Positions 19,167-28,363 of a stretch of DNA of 64,000 bases are shown one piece after another. The notes below the pieces were generated by a model. The model did no database searches. It worked only from the letters and a program-made list of their open reading frames with translations, and was not told the DNA's origin. The DNA is from Sphingomonas sp. PAMC26645 (GTDB lineage Bacteria; Pseudomonadota; Alphaproteobacteria; Sphingomonadales; Sphingomonadaceae): assembly GCF_004795835.1 (NCBI RefSeq), contig NZ_CP039249.1, positions 2,641,001-2,705,000 on the forward strand, read 5' to 3'. A program made the position numbers and the translations under genes. How positions within the stretch are numbered: the first letter of the stretch is position 1; every line of letters starts with the position of its first letter.

Positions 19167-19508
19167 ATGAGCGGCAAGATACTAGCGGTCGAGATTGCGA
19201 CGGCGGGGGACGCATCCTGGTTCGAGAAGCATCCCGATCGCCGGCTGCGGATCCGTAACATGGTTATGGGCGAGTTCGGCGACGTGAGCGGCGACCCTCC
19301 GGTCGGCATGGCGTGGCGGACGATCGTCCTGGAAGCGCAGCCCGGCGCCCGTAGCCGCCAGGCGATCGCACTCCCGATCGGCACGGATGTCGAGTCGTTC
19401 GATGACGACGATCTCTTCGATCTATTCCGGCGCGTAGCTCCGCCCGGCGCGCGGAAAATGATCGCAGCATTGCGCCAGGTTAAGTTGCCCGGCACGCCCG
19501 AAACCTAA
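19167..19508 (+). CDS. Hypothetical 113-aa protein
   Basis: A 113-residue frame divergent from the siderophore receptor. It has a balanced composition and ordinary codon use, with an IRNMVMGEFGDVSG stretch, a strand-rich centre (WRTIVLEA, RQAIALPI) and an acidic run FDDDDLFDLF followed by a basic C-terminal helix. No signal peptide or membrane segment is present, and I do not recognise a family. The ribosome site before the ATG at 19167 is weak. The Fur-like site at 19061 could influence both genes of the divergent pair. Confidence 0.6.
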   Translation: MSGKILAVEIATAGDASWFEKHPDRRLRIRNMVMGEFGDVSGDPPVGMAWRTIVLEAQPGARSRQAIALPIGTDVESFDDDDLFDLFRRVAPPGARKMIAALRQVKLPGTPET

Positions 19509-19655
19509 CTCCGTCTCGCGCGGTTTAGCACCATGCTTATTGGAACAAATATCGGGCAAAGCGAGGCTTTCCCGTGGTGGACTGCGCTTCTAACTTCGCC
19601 GCCGCCTGCTAGCTTGAGTGACAGTGACGCGCTGCCGAAGGGCGCTGCGTCCTCG

Positions 19656-19814
19656 GTGCCCTGCCCGGATACGAGAGTGTCGCACGGACGGGCGGGGCAC
19701 CTCGTTCATTTCTAATTCACCCTCGAACGGCATATCGCGAAGTAGAGGCATCGCCCAAGTAACGCGTACCTTCAGCGCCCCGTCGGTTTCAGTCACACGG
19801 ACGGACGGGGCGCT
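19656..19814. repeat. Two related palindromes in the convergent gap 19509-19826
   Basis: Two hairpins of similar design occupy this non-coding gap. The first pairs 19656-19667 with 19689-19700 (11 of 12 positions) around a 21-base loop. The second pairs 19774-19784 with 19804-19814 (11 of 11) around a 19-base loop. Their right-hand sides match over a 20-base direct repeat with two differences (19679-19698 and 19792-19811). The second lies 13 bases beyond the antiporter stop and could serve as its terminator. The rest of the gap shows no convincing gene. Confidence 0.55.
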
Positions 19815-19826
19815 ATTTCGCTCCGG

Positions 19827-21479
19827 TTAAGCCAAGCCCTGCCGCGACAACCGTGCATCGATCAGGTCGAGCTCGCGCCCGAGTTGCTCCGCTAGTTCGA
19901 CGCCAATCTCCCGGCGTCGTGCAAGGTCGAAGATCGCGTTGCGCTCAGCACGTACCGCCGCAAGCCGCATGTCCCGTTCGATTTTGACGTCGCCTTGCCG
20001 CGCGCGGTCCTCCGGCCGCGACGACAGGCTGTCGATGCGTTCGCGGTACTGGTCCATCAGGCGCGCCGCGACATCGGTGAAACGGTCCGGATCGTCGCGC
20101 CCCTCGGCCATCCGATGTTGGACGCGGTCGAGTTCGGCGATCGCGGCGTTGGCAGCGACCAGCCGCGCCTGATCGCGTGCGGCACCAATACCGGTTTCGG
20201 GCGGCAGGCTGAGGCCCCGCAGCAGCAACGGTAGCGCGACGGCGGCAATGATTAGCGACGACAGGATGACGCCCGACGCAAGGAAGATAACGAGATCGCG
20301 CGCCGGGAAGGGCGTACCGTCGGCGAGGCTCAACGGAAGCGTGAGCGCGCCTGCCAAGGTGATGGCACCACGCGCGCCCGCGCACGACATCGCCGCAATG
20401 ATCCGCCGTGGTGGGCTTTCGCCCGCGGTCGTATCGTTGCGACGCCGTGCTCGGAGAAGCGTGAACTGGAGTGAAACCCAGACCCAGCCGTAGCGAAGGA
20501 TCGCCAACCCGGCGACGACGGCAATGACATAGACGGCCAACCACCACGGGCTGACATGCCCGGTCGACGTAACGGTGTCGCGAGCGCGAACGAACACTTC
20601 GGGCAGTTGCTCGCCGAGCAGAACGAAGATCACGCCGTTCAGGGTGAACTGCAGCATGTCCCACACGGCGCGCCTGCGGATGCGCGTTCCGGCGGCGACC
20701 GCGGTGGTCGCGTCGGTAAAGGTCATGGCAATACCCGCGGCGGCGGCGGCGAGGACGCCAGACGCATGGATGTGTTCGGCCAGTAGATAGGCGGCGAACG
20801 GGATCAGCAGGCTGACGAGGATATTAGATCCGGCTTCGTCACCGAACCGCCGCGCGAAAGCGCTCTTGGTCGCGACGATGCCGAGCGCGACCCCGACACC
20901 GATCGCGACGCCCGCAATGGCCATCCACGCGAACGTCGCGGCGGCATCGGCGAACGAGAAGGTGCCGGTCAGTACGGCGGCGATCGCAAAGCGAACGCAG
21001 ACCAGGCCGGACGCGTCGTTCAGCAACGCCTCGCCTTCGAGGATATGCATCATCCGCTTCGGGATCGGCGCGTTCTGGGCGACCGCGGAGACGGCGATAG
21101 GATCGGTCGGCGACACTACCGCTGCGAGTGCGAACGCGACGCCGAGCGGCATCGCCGGGATCAGCCAGTGCACGAACAAGCCCATGCCCAGCACGGTGAG
21201 GAAGACGAGCCCCAGTGCGAGCCCCAAAACCGCCCCGCGATCGCGAAAGAGTTCGTCCTTGGGAATGCGCCAGCCATCGAGGAACAGGAGCGGCGGCACG
21301 AGCAGCAGGAAGAAGAGTTCGGGATCGAGTTCGACCCGGACATGCGCAACCATGCCGATGAGTGCGCCGAGCGCGATCTGTACGAGCGGACGCGGTAGTG
21401 CCGACGGCAGCATGCGCGACGCGATGCCGCTCACCACGACGGCGAGCAACATGAACAGGCACAAGGTCACAATCTGCAA
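19827..21479 (-). CDS. Na+/H+ antiporter, CPA1/NhaP family
   Basis: The 550-aa inner membrane protein has about a dozen hydrophobic segments followed by a long charged cytoplasmic tail of some 130 residues. Key family motifs are FLLLVPPLLFLDGWRIP, SPTDPIAVSAV with the conserved transport aspartate, and ILEGEALLNDASGLV with the paired acidic/Asn-Asp residues. It should exchange Na+ (or K+) for H+. I start it at the TTG at 21479 because GGGGAG lies exactly six bases before it; a TTG at 21512 would add 11 polar residues without a ribosome site. It is a single gene with decayed DNA on its upstream side. Confidence 0.88.
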   Translation of the reverse strand: MQIVTLCLFMLLAVVVSGIASRMLPSALPRPLVQIALGALIGMVAHVRVELDPELFFLLLVPPLLFLDGWRIPKDELFRDRGAVLGLALGLVFLTVLGMGLFVHWLIPAMPLGVAFALAAVVSPTDPIAVSAVAQNAPIPKRMMHILEGEALLNDASGLVCVRFAIAAVLTGTFSFADAAATFAWMAIAGVAIGVGVALGIVATKSAFARRFGDEAGSNILVSLLIPFAAYLLAEHIHASGVLAAAAAGIAMTFTDATTAVAAGTRIRRRAVWDMLQFTLNGVIFVLLGEQLPEVFVRARDTVTSTGHVSPWWLAVYVIAVVAGLAILRYGWVWVSLQFTLLRARRRNDTTAGESPPRRIIAAMSCAGARGAITLAGALTLPLSLADGTPFPARDLVIFLASGVILSSLIIAAVALPLLLRGLSLPPETGIGAARDQARLVAANAAIAELDRVQHRMAEGRDDPDRFTDVAARLMDQYRERIDSLSSRPEDRARQGDVKIERDMRLAAVRAERNAIFDLARRREIGVELAEQLGRELDLIDARLSRQGLA

Positions 21480-21554
21480 ACCGGACTCCCCAAGGTTTTG
21501 GACGCGCAGCAAGCACGCAGGCGCGCGATCAACAGGACCGGCAGGTAGTCTCGA

Positions 21555-22333
21555 TCAGATAGCAGTAAATCGGAAATTTCGGAAGCGTGCGCTACCTCTT
21601 CCCGCAGCGTTTACCCCGGCCGGAGCATCACGAAGCCGCCGCGGACGTCGTGGTGGTAAACCCGAAACCTCGATCCGCCGATCGAACCGGCGCCAAGTCC
21701 GGTCGCCATCTCCGCTCATGGCGTACGTGACGATGTGGCGGTTGTTGGTCACGCGGATCCACATCGAACGGCCATGCGGGTTGGCGGGGCGGCCGCGCTG
21801 GGCGCCACATTGATGCGTGACGAAACGATCCCCGTCGAGGCCAAGACCGCAATAAAGCTTGTCGTCGTAGAACAGGAGGAGCCCAACAGTGGTGCCGGGA
21901 GTCGCAGTCGAAGCGGTTCCGCGTATCCCCGGCGATCAGCTACAGCGGAGATGAGTTCACGGGCGCGGAGCCGTTAGCGGCGAGGTCAGCGTGTTGCCGG
22001 AGATCGATGCGCGCTTTGCCTAGCTGGGACGCAGGCGAAAAAACTCCATTTCGTGCCAAGCGCGAGCTTCTCGAAATTGTCGGATTTGCTTGGCCGTGCG
22101 AGACTGCGGCGCCACCCTTTGGCTTGGTGAGCGGCATCGAGTGGTCGCCGCCCTTCATGCGGAACCAGCCGTATGCGGTCCATTCGGGGCCCTCGGATGA
22201 GAAGCCGTCGACGATCCAGTCTTCTGGATAGCACTACTGATCATAGACTTTCGACAGAGCCGACCGTCGAAAGGCCGTCCGCTGCAAGGCAGATACGATC
22301 GACGCCCAGGAGGAAGAGCCACATCCTCGCCAT
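21555..22333 (-). pseudogene. Remnant of a GH43 glycoside hydrolase
   Basis: Pieces of a family 43 beta-xylosidase/arabinofuranosidase-like enzyme can be read in order on the minus strand, spread over all three frames. YPEDWIVDGFSSEGP near 22215 (catalytic-domain type) runs directly into EWTAYGWFRMKGGDHS, which normally lies a few hundred residues later, so the middle of the gene is deleted in frame. Then come KPKGGAAVSHG, DNFEKLALGTKWSF in another frame (shift near 22075-22110), FYDDKLYCGLG, WIRVTNNRHIVTYAMSGDG, YHHDVRGGFVMLRPG after a second shift near 21660, a TAA at 21611-21613, and a last piece RGSARFRNFRFTAI ending at 21555. Function is certainly lost. The remaining sequence of the 21480-22502 gap up to kdgK shows nothing I can assign. 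Confidence 0.75.
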
Positions 22334-22502
22334 CGATGGCGGCTGGCTCGCTCGGTGACGTTCGTCCCGGCACGGAAGCGGGGGCCAGTCTCAACCTGAT
22401 GGGAAGGGGCTTCCGCTGGCGTATCCATCGTGGCACGCACGCTTCACCACGACCAAGCAAGGCCGTCCTCCCTTTGCTGGGCGGATCAGACGAAGGGGCA
22501 AT

Positions 22503-23510
22503 ATGACGAAATTCCTGGCGTTCGGCGAGATCATGTTGCGGCTTTCCCCGCCAGGTCGTGAGTTGCTGTTGCAGACGCCGAAGCTCGACGTTTGGGTCGC
22601 AGGCGCCGAGGCGAACGTCGTGACGCAGCTTGCACGGCTCAACCACGACGTCGGGATGGCAACGATGGTCCCCGACAATGATCTCGGCCGCGCGGCGATC
22701 ACGACGTTGCGTGGGCACGGTGTCGACACGTCGACGATCACACTGGGCGGTGACCGGATGGGGCTGTATTTCGTGACGTCGGGCGCGGGCCTTCGCGCCA
22801 CAGAAGTCATCTACGACCGGGCTTGGTCGTCGTTCGCGCAGGCACCTGCTGACACCTGGGACTGGACTTCGCTGCTCGACGGCGTCGATCGGTTACATTT
22901 GTCCGGCATCACCCCGGCGCTCGGCCCGGTCCCGGCGGAAGCGGCGCTGGCCGCGGTTCGTGCCGCGACCGAACGCGGGATTGCGGTCTCGTTCGACGGC
23001 AATTGGCGGGGCAAGCTGTGGGAACGGTGGGACTCGAACCCGCGCGCGATCCTGACGCAACTCGTCGAGCATGCGGACCTGATGTTCGGCAATCACCGCG
23101 ACATCGCCCTGCTGCTCGATCGCGACTTCTCCGGCGAGGCCGAGGATCGCCGCCGCGAAGCGACGGAGGCGGCGTTCGCTGCGTTTCCTCGCTTGCAGAC
23201 GATCGCGTCGACCGCGCGTCATGTCGAACACGTCGATCTCCACCGCCTTTCCGCGAGGATCGATACGCGCGACGCTAGCGTTCAGACCGACGAGGTCGTG
23301 CTGGCCGGTATCGTCGATCGGATCGGCGGCGGCGACGCGTTCGCGGCGGGTATCCTGCATGGCCTGCGGTTAGGCAAGGACATCGCCGAAACCGCGCGCG
23401 TCGGCTTGGCACTCGCGGCGCTGAAACACTCGTTGCCCGGCGATGCGAGCCTGTTCCGTCAAGCGGATATCGACGCATATCTGGCCGGCGGCCTCGATGT
23501 CCGGCGATGA
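22503..23510 (+). CDS. kdgK: 2-keto-3-deoxygluconate kinase (PfkB family)
   Basis: The 335-aa protein phosphorylates 2-dehydro-3-deoxy-D-gluconate to KDPG, feeding sugar-acid (pectin, alginate, glucuronate) breakdown into the Entner-Doudoroff route. It opens KFLAFGEIMLRLSPPG, has the substrate-loop GAEANVVTQLARLNHDVG, SFDGNWRGKLWERW as in other KdgK proteins, and the PfkB signature with the catalytic Asp in RIGGGDAFAAGILHGL. An AAGGGG precedes the ATG. It is intact although flanked on both sides by gene remnants, so it may be the survivor of a larger operon. Other PfkB sugar kinases are the main alternative. Confidence 0.85.
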   Translation: MTKFLAFGEIMLRLSPPGRELLLQTPKLDVWVAGAEANVVTQLARLNHDVGMATMVPDNDLGRAAITTLRGHGVDTSTITLGGDRMGLYFVTSGAGLRATEVIYDRAWSSFAQAPADTWDWTSLLDGVDRLHLSGITPALGPVPAEAALAAVRAATERGIAVSFDGNWRGKLWERWDSNPRAILTQLVEHADLMFGNHRDIALLLDRDFSGEAEDRRREATEAAFAAFPRLQTIASTARHVEHVDLHRLSARIDTRDASVQTDEVVLAGIVDRIGGGDAFAAGILHGLRLGKDIAETARVGLALAALKHSLPGDASLFRQADIDAYLAGGLDVRR

Positions 23511-23533
23511 CTGGACGCCTGGGGCGGCGATAG

Positions 23534-23788
23534 GTGCCGGTGCCGAACTGGTCCTGGCCAGTGGGGCCAGGGCGAATGCGCGTGCTCGGTGCGTTGCCGA
23601 ACGCGACGCGCACGGCAACGCTCTACGGCCTGTCGAAGCGCGCGTATAACGGCACGCTCTATTACGAGGACAAGACGTTCAGCGCGCGCGGATCCGTCAG
23701 CTATCGCAGTCCGTACATCGACGGCAGTTCGGCGACGGGCAACCTGTTCGAGGGGTATGATTCGACCTTGAACGTCGGTGTAGTCTGA
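23534..23788 (+). pseudogene. C-terminal fragment of a TonB-dependent receptor
   Basis: The last third of this short frame reads NGTLYYEDKTFSARGSVSYR, then SPYIDGSSATGNLFEGYDST, which is the typical wording of late beta-strands in sugar-type TonB-dependent receptors. It ends NVGVV without the final aromatic residue, and nothing upstream supplies a plug, TonB box or signal peptide. I read it as a truncated remnant. The rest of the 326-base gap between kdgK and astB holds nothing else I can identify. Confidence 0.6.
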
Positions 23789-23836
23789 ATCCGCAAGCGA
23801 TCCGGTGGCGCACTCCTGGCGAGAGTGCGCCACCGA

Positions 23837-25126
23837 TCAGATCTCGTCAGGGCTGAAACCGAGCGCTGCGATCAAGGCCGAGCGGGCACGGAGACACTGC
23901 TCCCAAAGATGTGGATTGCCCAGATCATCGGGCGCAATCGCTTCGGGCCATTCGCGCGCAATGACGGCCTCGATCCGGTCACAGGCCGCATCATCGAGCA
24001 GGAAGCGGCGATCGATCGCCGCAAACGCTTCCGCATCGACCTGAACGCGAAGCCGGAGACACGCGGGACCGCCGCCATTGCGCATCGATTCGCGGACGTC
24101 GACGATCTCCAGTCGGGTGATCGGCCCCCCGGCTGCGATCAATTCCGACAGCCAAGTCCAGACATCGACATGCTCACGTGCTTCGGCCGGCAGGACAAGG
24201 GTCATTCCTCCATCCGGCATCGTGACCAGCTGGGAATTGAACAGATACGTCCGGATTGCCGTGTCGAGGCTCACGCGATCCGACGGAACCTCGACGATCA
24301 CAGCATCAGGGACGAGCGCCGCCACCGCATCGTACAGTGCGCGAGGGTCGGCGAACGCCTGCTCATGCGCGAACAGGACGTGACCGTTGGCCACTGCGAC
24401 AACGTCATTATGGAAAGCACCCGCCGCGATCGCCGCCTCGCTTTGCCGAACCATCAGCGTATGGCGGGGATCGAGGCCGTGGCGGCGTGCTACCGCCTCG
24501 CTCGCACTGCGGTGCTGACGCGAGGGGAAGCCACCAGCCTGACCCTCGCCATAGACGAACATCTCTACCGCCACACCGCCGGCGGGCGAGACCAGCCGCA
24601 TGAAGTTGGCTGCGCCTTCATCCCCGAACGCGGCGGGCAGGGGGGGATGCACCCGGAAATACCGCGCGTCCGAAAACGCAAGGCGGAGTTGTCGTTCGGT
24701 CTGCACTGCCTCGATCGCGCGGTGCGGCATCGTCGACAGGTTCGCGACCGAGATATGGCATAGGCCGTCACCCGTGTCGGTGGCCGGGGACACCGTGCCC
24801 GCATTCGCCGTCCACATCGACGACGCCGACATCGCGTTGGCGACGAGCGCTCTGTCGGCAGCCCATGCGGACGCCAGGAGGTCCGCATCGGAACCCGCGA
24901 ACCCTAGCGTCCTCAGCCAATCAACTTGCGGCCTGACGTGCGGCAGAAAGACGCCTTGCTTCAGGCCTATCGCCATCAGGCGACGCATCTTGCCCATGCC
25001 CTGAAGCGCGGCAAGACGGGGGGCGGACACCGCACCGGCGTTTGCGGACGACGCGCGGTTGCCGATCGAGAGCCCCGCGTAATTATGCGTCGGACCGACG
25101 ATTCCATCGAAATTGACCTCGATCAC
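23837..25126 (-). CDS. astB: N-succinylarginine dihydrolase AstB
   Basis: AstB converts N2-succinylarginine to succinylornithine, CO2 and ammonia, the second step of the AST route of arginine use. The 429-aa protein begins VIEVNFDGIVGPTHNYAGLS and carries SASSMWTANAGTVSPATDT, AFHNDVVAVANGHVLFAHE and ESMRNGGGPACLRLR; the last holds the expected catalytic Cys. I start at the GTG at 25126, which has AGGAG seven bases before it and gives the family N-terminus; a GTG at 25165 lacks both. The other ast genes (astA, C, D, E) are not in the window, so the pathway must be completed elsewhere or the gene is solitary. Confidence 0.93.
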   Translation of the reverse strand: MIEVNFDGIVGPTHNYAGLSIGNRASSANAGAVSAPRLAALQGMGKMRRLMAIGLKQGVFLPHVRPQVDWLRTLGFAGSDADLLASAWAADRALVANAMSASSMWTANAGTVSPATDTGDGLCHISVANLSTMPHRAIEAVQTERQLRLAFSDARYFRVHPPLPAAFGDEGAANFMRLVSPAGGVAVEMFVYGEGQAGGFPSRQHRSASEAVARRHGLDPRHTLMVRQSEAAIAAGAFHNDVVAVANGHVLFAHEQAFADPRALYDAVAALVPDAVIVEVPSDRVSLDTAIRTYLFNSQLVTMPDGGMTLVLPAEAREHVDVWTWLSELIAAGGPITRLEIVDVRESMRNGGGPACLRLRVQVDAEAFAAIDRRFLLDDAACDRIEAVIAREWPEAIAPDDLGNPHLWEQCLRARSALIAALGFSPDEI

Positions 25127-25383
25127 GGCATCACTCCTCGTCCCGTCGGTCTCGGTGTTTGCCACCGCCGTCCCGCGAATGGCAGGCCGATAGCCGGAAT
25201 TGCCGACAGGGTAAAAGGTGCCGTGCCCGATGGAGGATAGCTATCAGGCAGCGCCAACGGTCTCGAGCGACGGGGCGGGTTAGCGCGATAGGCTTCCGCT
25301 CCGCGCCATCAAGCGCCTGTGCGTGGCAACCGTGCGACGGTGCGAGGTTCCGATCCGCTGGTGTCTGTGGCACATCCTTCGGC

Positions 25384-26430
25384 ATGGGTGGGGTAACACG
25401 AGCAGCAACTTGGCTGCGCAACGGCGCTTTCGGCGCGATCGCAATGCTGTCCGTCGGCGGACCGGCGGTCGCGCAGGACGACGCAGGGTTTCAGTCGTAT
25501 ATGCGCGAACTGCGTCAGCAGGCGCTGGCCGATGGTGTCAGCGCGCGTACGGCGGATGCGGTCTTTCCGACGCTGACGCTCAACCCCCGCGTGATCGAAC
25601 TCGACCGGGCACAGCCGGGCGCAACGAACTCCAGCGCGATACCCGCCTTCGCGCCGTATCGAACGCAGCATGTCGACGCGGCACGGATCGCTCGCGGTCG
25701 CCAGACCTATCAGGCGCAACGCTATCGGCTCCAGCGGATCGAGCAGCAGACCGGCGTTCCCGAATCGGTCATGGTCGCGATCTGGGGCCATGAGACGAAC
25801 TACGGCAGCTATACCGGCGACTTCGACCTCCTGCGGTCGCTCGCGAGCCTGGCCTATGAAGGCCGGCGGAGGTCGCTGTTCGCGGGCGAGTTCATCGCCG
25901 GGTTGAAGATGCTCGATCGCGGCGTGACGCGGTCGCAGCTGAAGGGAAGCTGGGCAGGGGCCACGGGCAACCCGCAGTTCCTGCCGTCCATCTACCTGCG
26001 GATCGCACGAGACGGCGATGGCGATGGCCGCGCGGATATATGGAACAGCCCCGCCGATACGCTCGCGTCGATCGGCAACTATTTCGTCGACGCCGGCTGG
26101 CGTGCTGGTCAGCCCTGGGGGGTCGTGGTCAACGTGCCCGCCGGGTTCGACCGATCGCAGGTCCGCAACCGCCTCGTCTCGCCGCGCTGCCCGCGCGTTT
26201 TCGAACGGCATAGCGGCTGGCGGACGATCGCCGAGTGGCGCGCCCTGGGGGTCAGCGCGCAAAGCGGTCGATCGCCGGACGGTTCGGTGATGGCGACGTT
26301 GCTCGAACCGGATGGCCCAGGCGCGACGGCGTATCTGCTGACCAGCAACTACCGCGTGATCCTCGATTACAATTGTTCGAATTTCTATGCTTTGTCGGTC
26401 GGATTGCTGGCCGATGCGGTCGAGCGCTAG
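25384..26430 (+). CDS. mltB: Lytic murein transglycosylase, MltB type
   Basis: The 348-aa protein cleaves peptidoglycan glycan strands in the periplasm. A signal peptide ends near GGPAVAQ (about residue 30). The catalytic Glu is in [15 protein letters not shown], followed by [14 protein letters not shown] and [17 protein letters not shown], the standard MltB order, and [16 protein letters not shown] Cys at the signal end is absent, so it is probably soluble rather than a lipoprotein. The start at 25384 is chosen for the signal peptide; no clear ribosome site precedes it. Its 3' end overlaps rlpA by 17 bases. Confidence 0.9.
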   Translation: MGGVTRAATWLRNGAFGAIAMLSVGGPAVAQDDAGFQSYMRELRQQALADGVSARTADAVFPTLTLNPRVIELDRAQPGATNSSAIPAFAPYRTQHVDAARIARGRQTYQAQRYRLQRIEQQTGVPESVMVAIWGHETNYGSYTGDFDLLRSLASLAYEGRRRSLFAGEFIAGLKMLDRGVTRSQLKGSWAGATGNPQFLPSIYLRIARDGDGDGRADIWNSPADTLASIGNYFVDAGWRAGQPWGVVVNVPAGFDRSQVRNRLVSPRCPRVFERHSGWRTIAEWRALGVSAQSGRSPDGSVMATLLEPDGPGATAYLLTSNYRVILDYNCSNFYALSVGLLADAVER

Positions 26431-27145
26431 GGCCCTGAGCCTGGCGTTCGCGCTCGCCGCCTGTGGTCACGCGCGCGAAAGCGGTGGCGTGATCCTATCG
26501 GCTGGCGGCGGACTGTACGGCAGCTATCAGGATACCGGCGCAGCGAGTTGGTACGGCGACGAATTGTCGGGCAACCGTACGGCATCGGGCGAGGCGTTCG
26601 ATCCGGACGCGATGACCGCGGCGCATCGCACGTTGCCGCTCGGGTCTTTCGTCGAAGTCACCTCGATCGAGACCGGTCGGTCGATTTTGGTCCGCATCAA
26701 CGATCGCGGTCCCGGTCGTCGTGACCGGATGATCGACCTGTCCCGTGCCGCGGCGCACATGCTCGGCACCGACCGCCATCAGGTCGCAACCGTCCGTATC
26801 CGTGCGATTGTGCCGTCCGTGCGGGACGCTTCACTGCTGCGGGCGGGTAAGGCGGTCGCTCTGCAACCCGCCGCCTATACTCGCGCGATGAGCACCGACA
26901 CCCTGCCGTCTCGTGCGCCGATGACGCTGGTACCCGGCCGTCGGTATCTGTTGCAGGTCGCGACCTTCTCGAACGAAGCGCGCGCGACCGCGTTGGCCAA
27001 GCGCCTCGATGCCGACGTGGTCGAAGGCGGTGGCCTGTACCGCGTCCGCGTCGGCCCGTTCAAAGATGCTATCAGCCTGCAACGCGCGCGTGACGCGGTC
27101 GCCGAGCGCGGCTATGGCGATGCCCAGGTCCTGCCCACGGATTGA
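26414..27145 (+). CDS. rlpA: RlpA-family septal ring lipoprotein
   Basis: RlpA-type proteins bind or cleave denuded glycan strands at the division site. The 243-aa protein has a short hydrophobic leader ending in a lipobox, LAAC (Cys at about residue 14), so it is lipid-anchored in the periplasm. The double-psi barrel follows: [32 protein letters not shown] and RINDRGP hold the Glu, His and Asp of the active site. A SPOR domain with [20 protein letters not shown] closes the C-terminus and should bind septal peptidoglycan. The ATG at 26414 is inside the mltB 3' end. Confidence 0.9.
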   Translation: MRSSARALSLAFALAACGHARESGGVILSAGGGLYGSYQDTGAASWYGDELSGNRTASGEAFDPDAMTAAHRTLPLGSFVEVTSIETGRSILVRINDRGPGRRDRMIDLSRAAAHMLGTDRHQVATVRIRAIVPSVRDASLLRAGKAVALQPAAYTRAMSTDTLPSRAPMTLVPGRRYLLQVATFSNEARATALAKRLDADVVEGGGLYRVRVGPFKDAISLQRARDAVAERGYGDAQVLPTD

Positions 27146-27171
27146 GTTCCCTTTTGCTCACGGAATACCCC

Positions 27172-28335
27172 ATGAAGAAGCTGATCGTCGCACCGCTTGC
27201 CGCCCTCGCGCTGGCGCATCCGTCCATCGCCGCTGCGCCGCAGTTCCAGACCGCCGCGCCGATCGCGTACATGGAGGATCTGTCCTCAGGCGCAGTGTTG
27301 TTCTCGCGTGATGCCGACCGCCGCATGCCGCCGGCGTCGCTCGCCAAGATGATGACGGTGTATGTCGCGTTCGACATGGTCAAGAAGGGCGAGTTGAAGC
27401 TCGACCAGATGATGACCGTGCGCCCCGAGACCTGGGCGAAATGGCATGGCCCAACAGCGGGTTCGACGATGTTCCTGTCCTCGGGTGAGAACGTCAGCGT
27501 CGCCAACCTGCTTTACGGCATCGTCACGCTATCAGGTAACGACGCGTGCATCGTGCTTGCCGAAGGGATCTCCGGTTCCGAACAGGCATTTACCGAGCGT
27601 ATGAACCGCAAGGCAGCCGAACTCGGCCTCAAGGACAGCCATTTCGGCACCGCGAACGGTTGGCCCGACAACGGCGTCACCTACGTCACCGCGCATGACC
27701 TTGCCGAGCTCGCTGCCGCGACGATCAACAACTATCCAGATCTCTACAAGCAGTTCTACTCGAAGCGCGACTTCACCTGGGGCAAGACGATGGGCGGCAG
27801 CGCCATCACCCAGGCAAATCGCGATCCGATCCTCGGTCGCGTCGCCGGTGCCGATGGCTTGAAGACCGGGCATACCGAGGAGGCGGGCTACGGCTTCACC
27901 GGCTCGGCCGTGCAAAACGGGCGCCGCCTGGTCATGGTCGTCGCCGGTCTGACGAGCGCCGGGCAGCGTGCAGAGGAATCAGTGCGCTTCATGGAATGGG
28001 GCTTTCGCGCATGGCAGTCGAAGCCGATCGTCGCCAAGGGCAAGAAGGTCGAGACCGCAGCGGTCCAGCTCGGCGATGCCTCGTCGGTCGGTCTCGTCGC
28101 GCCAAAGGCGCTGACCGTAACGCTGCCCGCTGGTACCTCGCCTAACCTTACTGCCAAGGTCGTGTACGAGGGCCCGATCAAGGCGCCGATCAAGGCTGGC
28201 CAGCACATTGCAGATCTCGTCGTAACGACGTCGGACGGCCTGCAGCAGCGCATGCCGCTCGTCGCAGACAAGGATGTCGCCGTTGCCGGCTTCTTCGGAC
28301 GTGCCTGGGCTGGCCTGACCGGGTTCTTCGGATGA
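27172..28335 (+). CDS. dacC: D-alanyl-D-alanine carboxypeptidase (penicillin-binding protein 5/6 type)
   Basis: This enzyme removes the terminal D-Ala from peptidoglycan pentapeptides. The 387-aa protein starts MKKLIVAPLAALALA with a cleavable signal. The penicillin-binding triad is complete: SLAK with Ser56 and Lys59, SGND in the second box, and DGLKTGHTEEAG in the third. The C-terminal DacA-type domain and a short hydrophobic end (AGFFGRAWAGLTGFFG) that could act as an amphipathic anchor are present. It is 26 bases after rlpA and 28 bases before holB, suggesting one transcript. The dacA/C/F name cannot be settled from sequence. Confidence 0.9.
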   Translation: MKKLIVAPLAALALAHPSIAAAPQFQTAAPIAYMEDLSSGAVLFSRDADRRMPPASLAKMMTVYVAFDMVKKGELKLDQMMTVRPETWAKWHGPTAGSTMFLSSGENVSVANLLYGIVTLSGNDACIVLAEGISGSEQAFTERMNRKAAELGLKDSHFGTANGWPDNGVTYVTAHDLAELAAATINNYPDLYKQFYSKRDFTWGKTMGGSAITQANRDPILGRVAGADGLKTGHTEEAGYGFTGSAVQNGRRLVMVVAGLTSAGQRAEESVRFMEWGFRAWQSKPIVAKGKKVETAAVQLGDASSVGLVAPKALTVTLPAGTSPNLTAKVVYEGPIKAPIKAGQHIADLVVTTSDGLQQRMPLVADKDVAVAGFFGRAWAGLTGFFG

Positions 28336-28363
28336 CGATGCATGTCCCGGACGCGCGACGGGC

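Noticed and set aside
19590..19796. A possible 68-aa protein on the minus strand
   Set aside because: Its first 40 residues look protein-like, but the rest is low-complexity arginine; it spans two palindromes and has only a GTG start without a ribosome site.
23015..23050. A stretch resembling the antisense of a tRNA T-arm (GGTGGGACTCGAACCCGCG)
   Set aside because: It is inside kdgK, where it encodes WERWDSNPRA in frame with the family pattern; no acceptor stem or anticodon arm fits around it.
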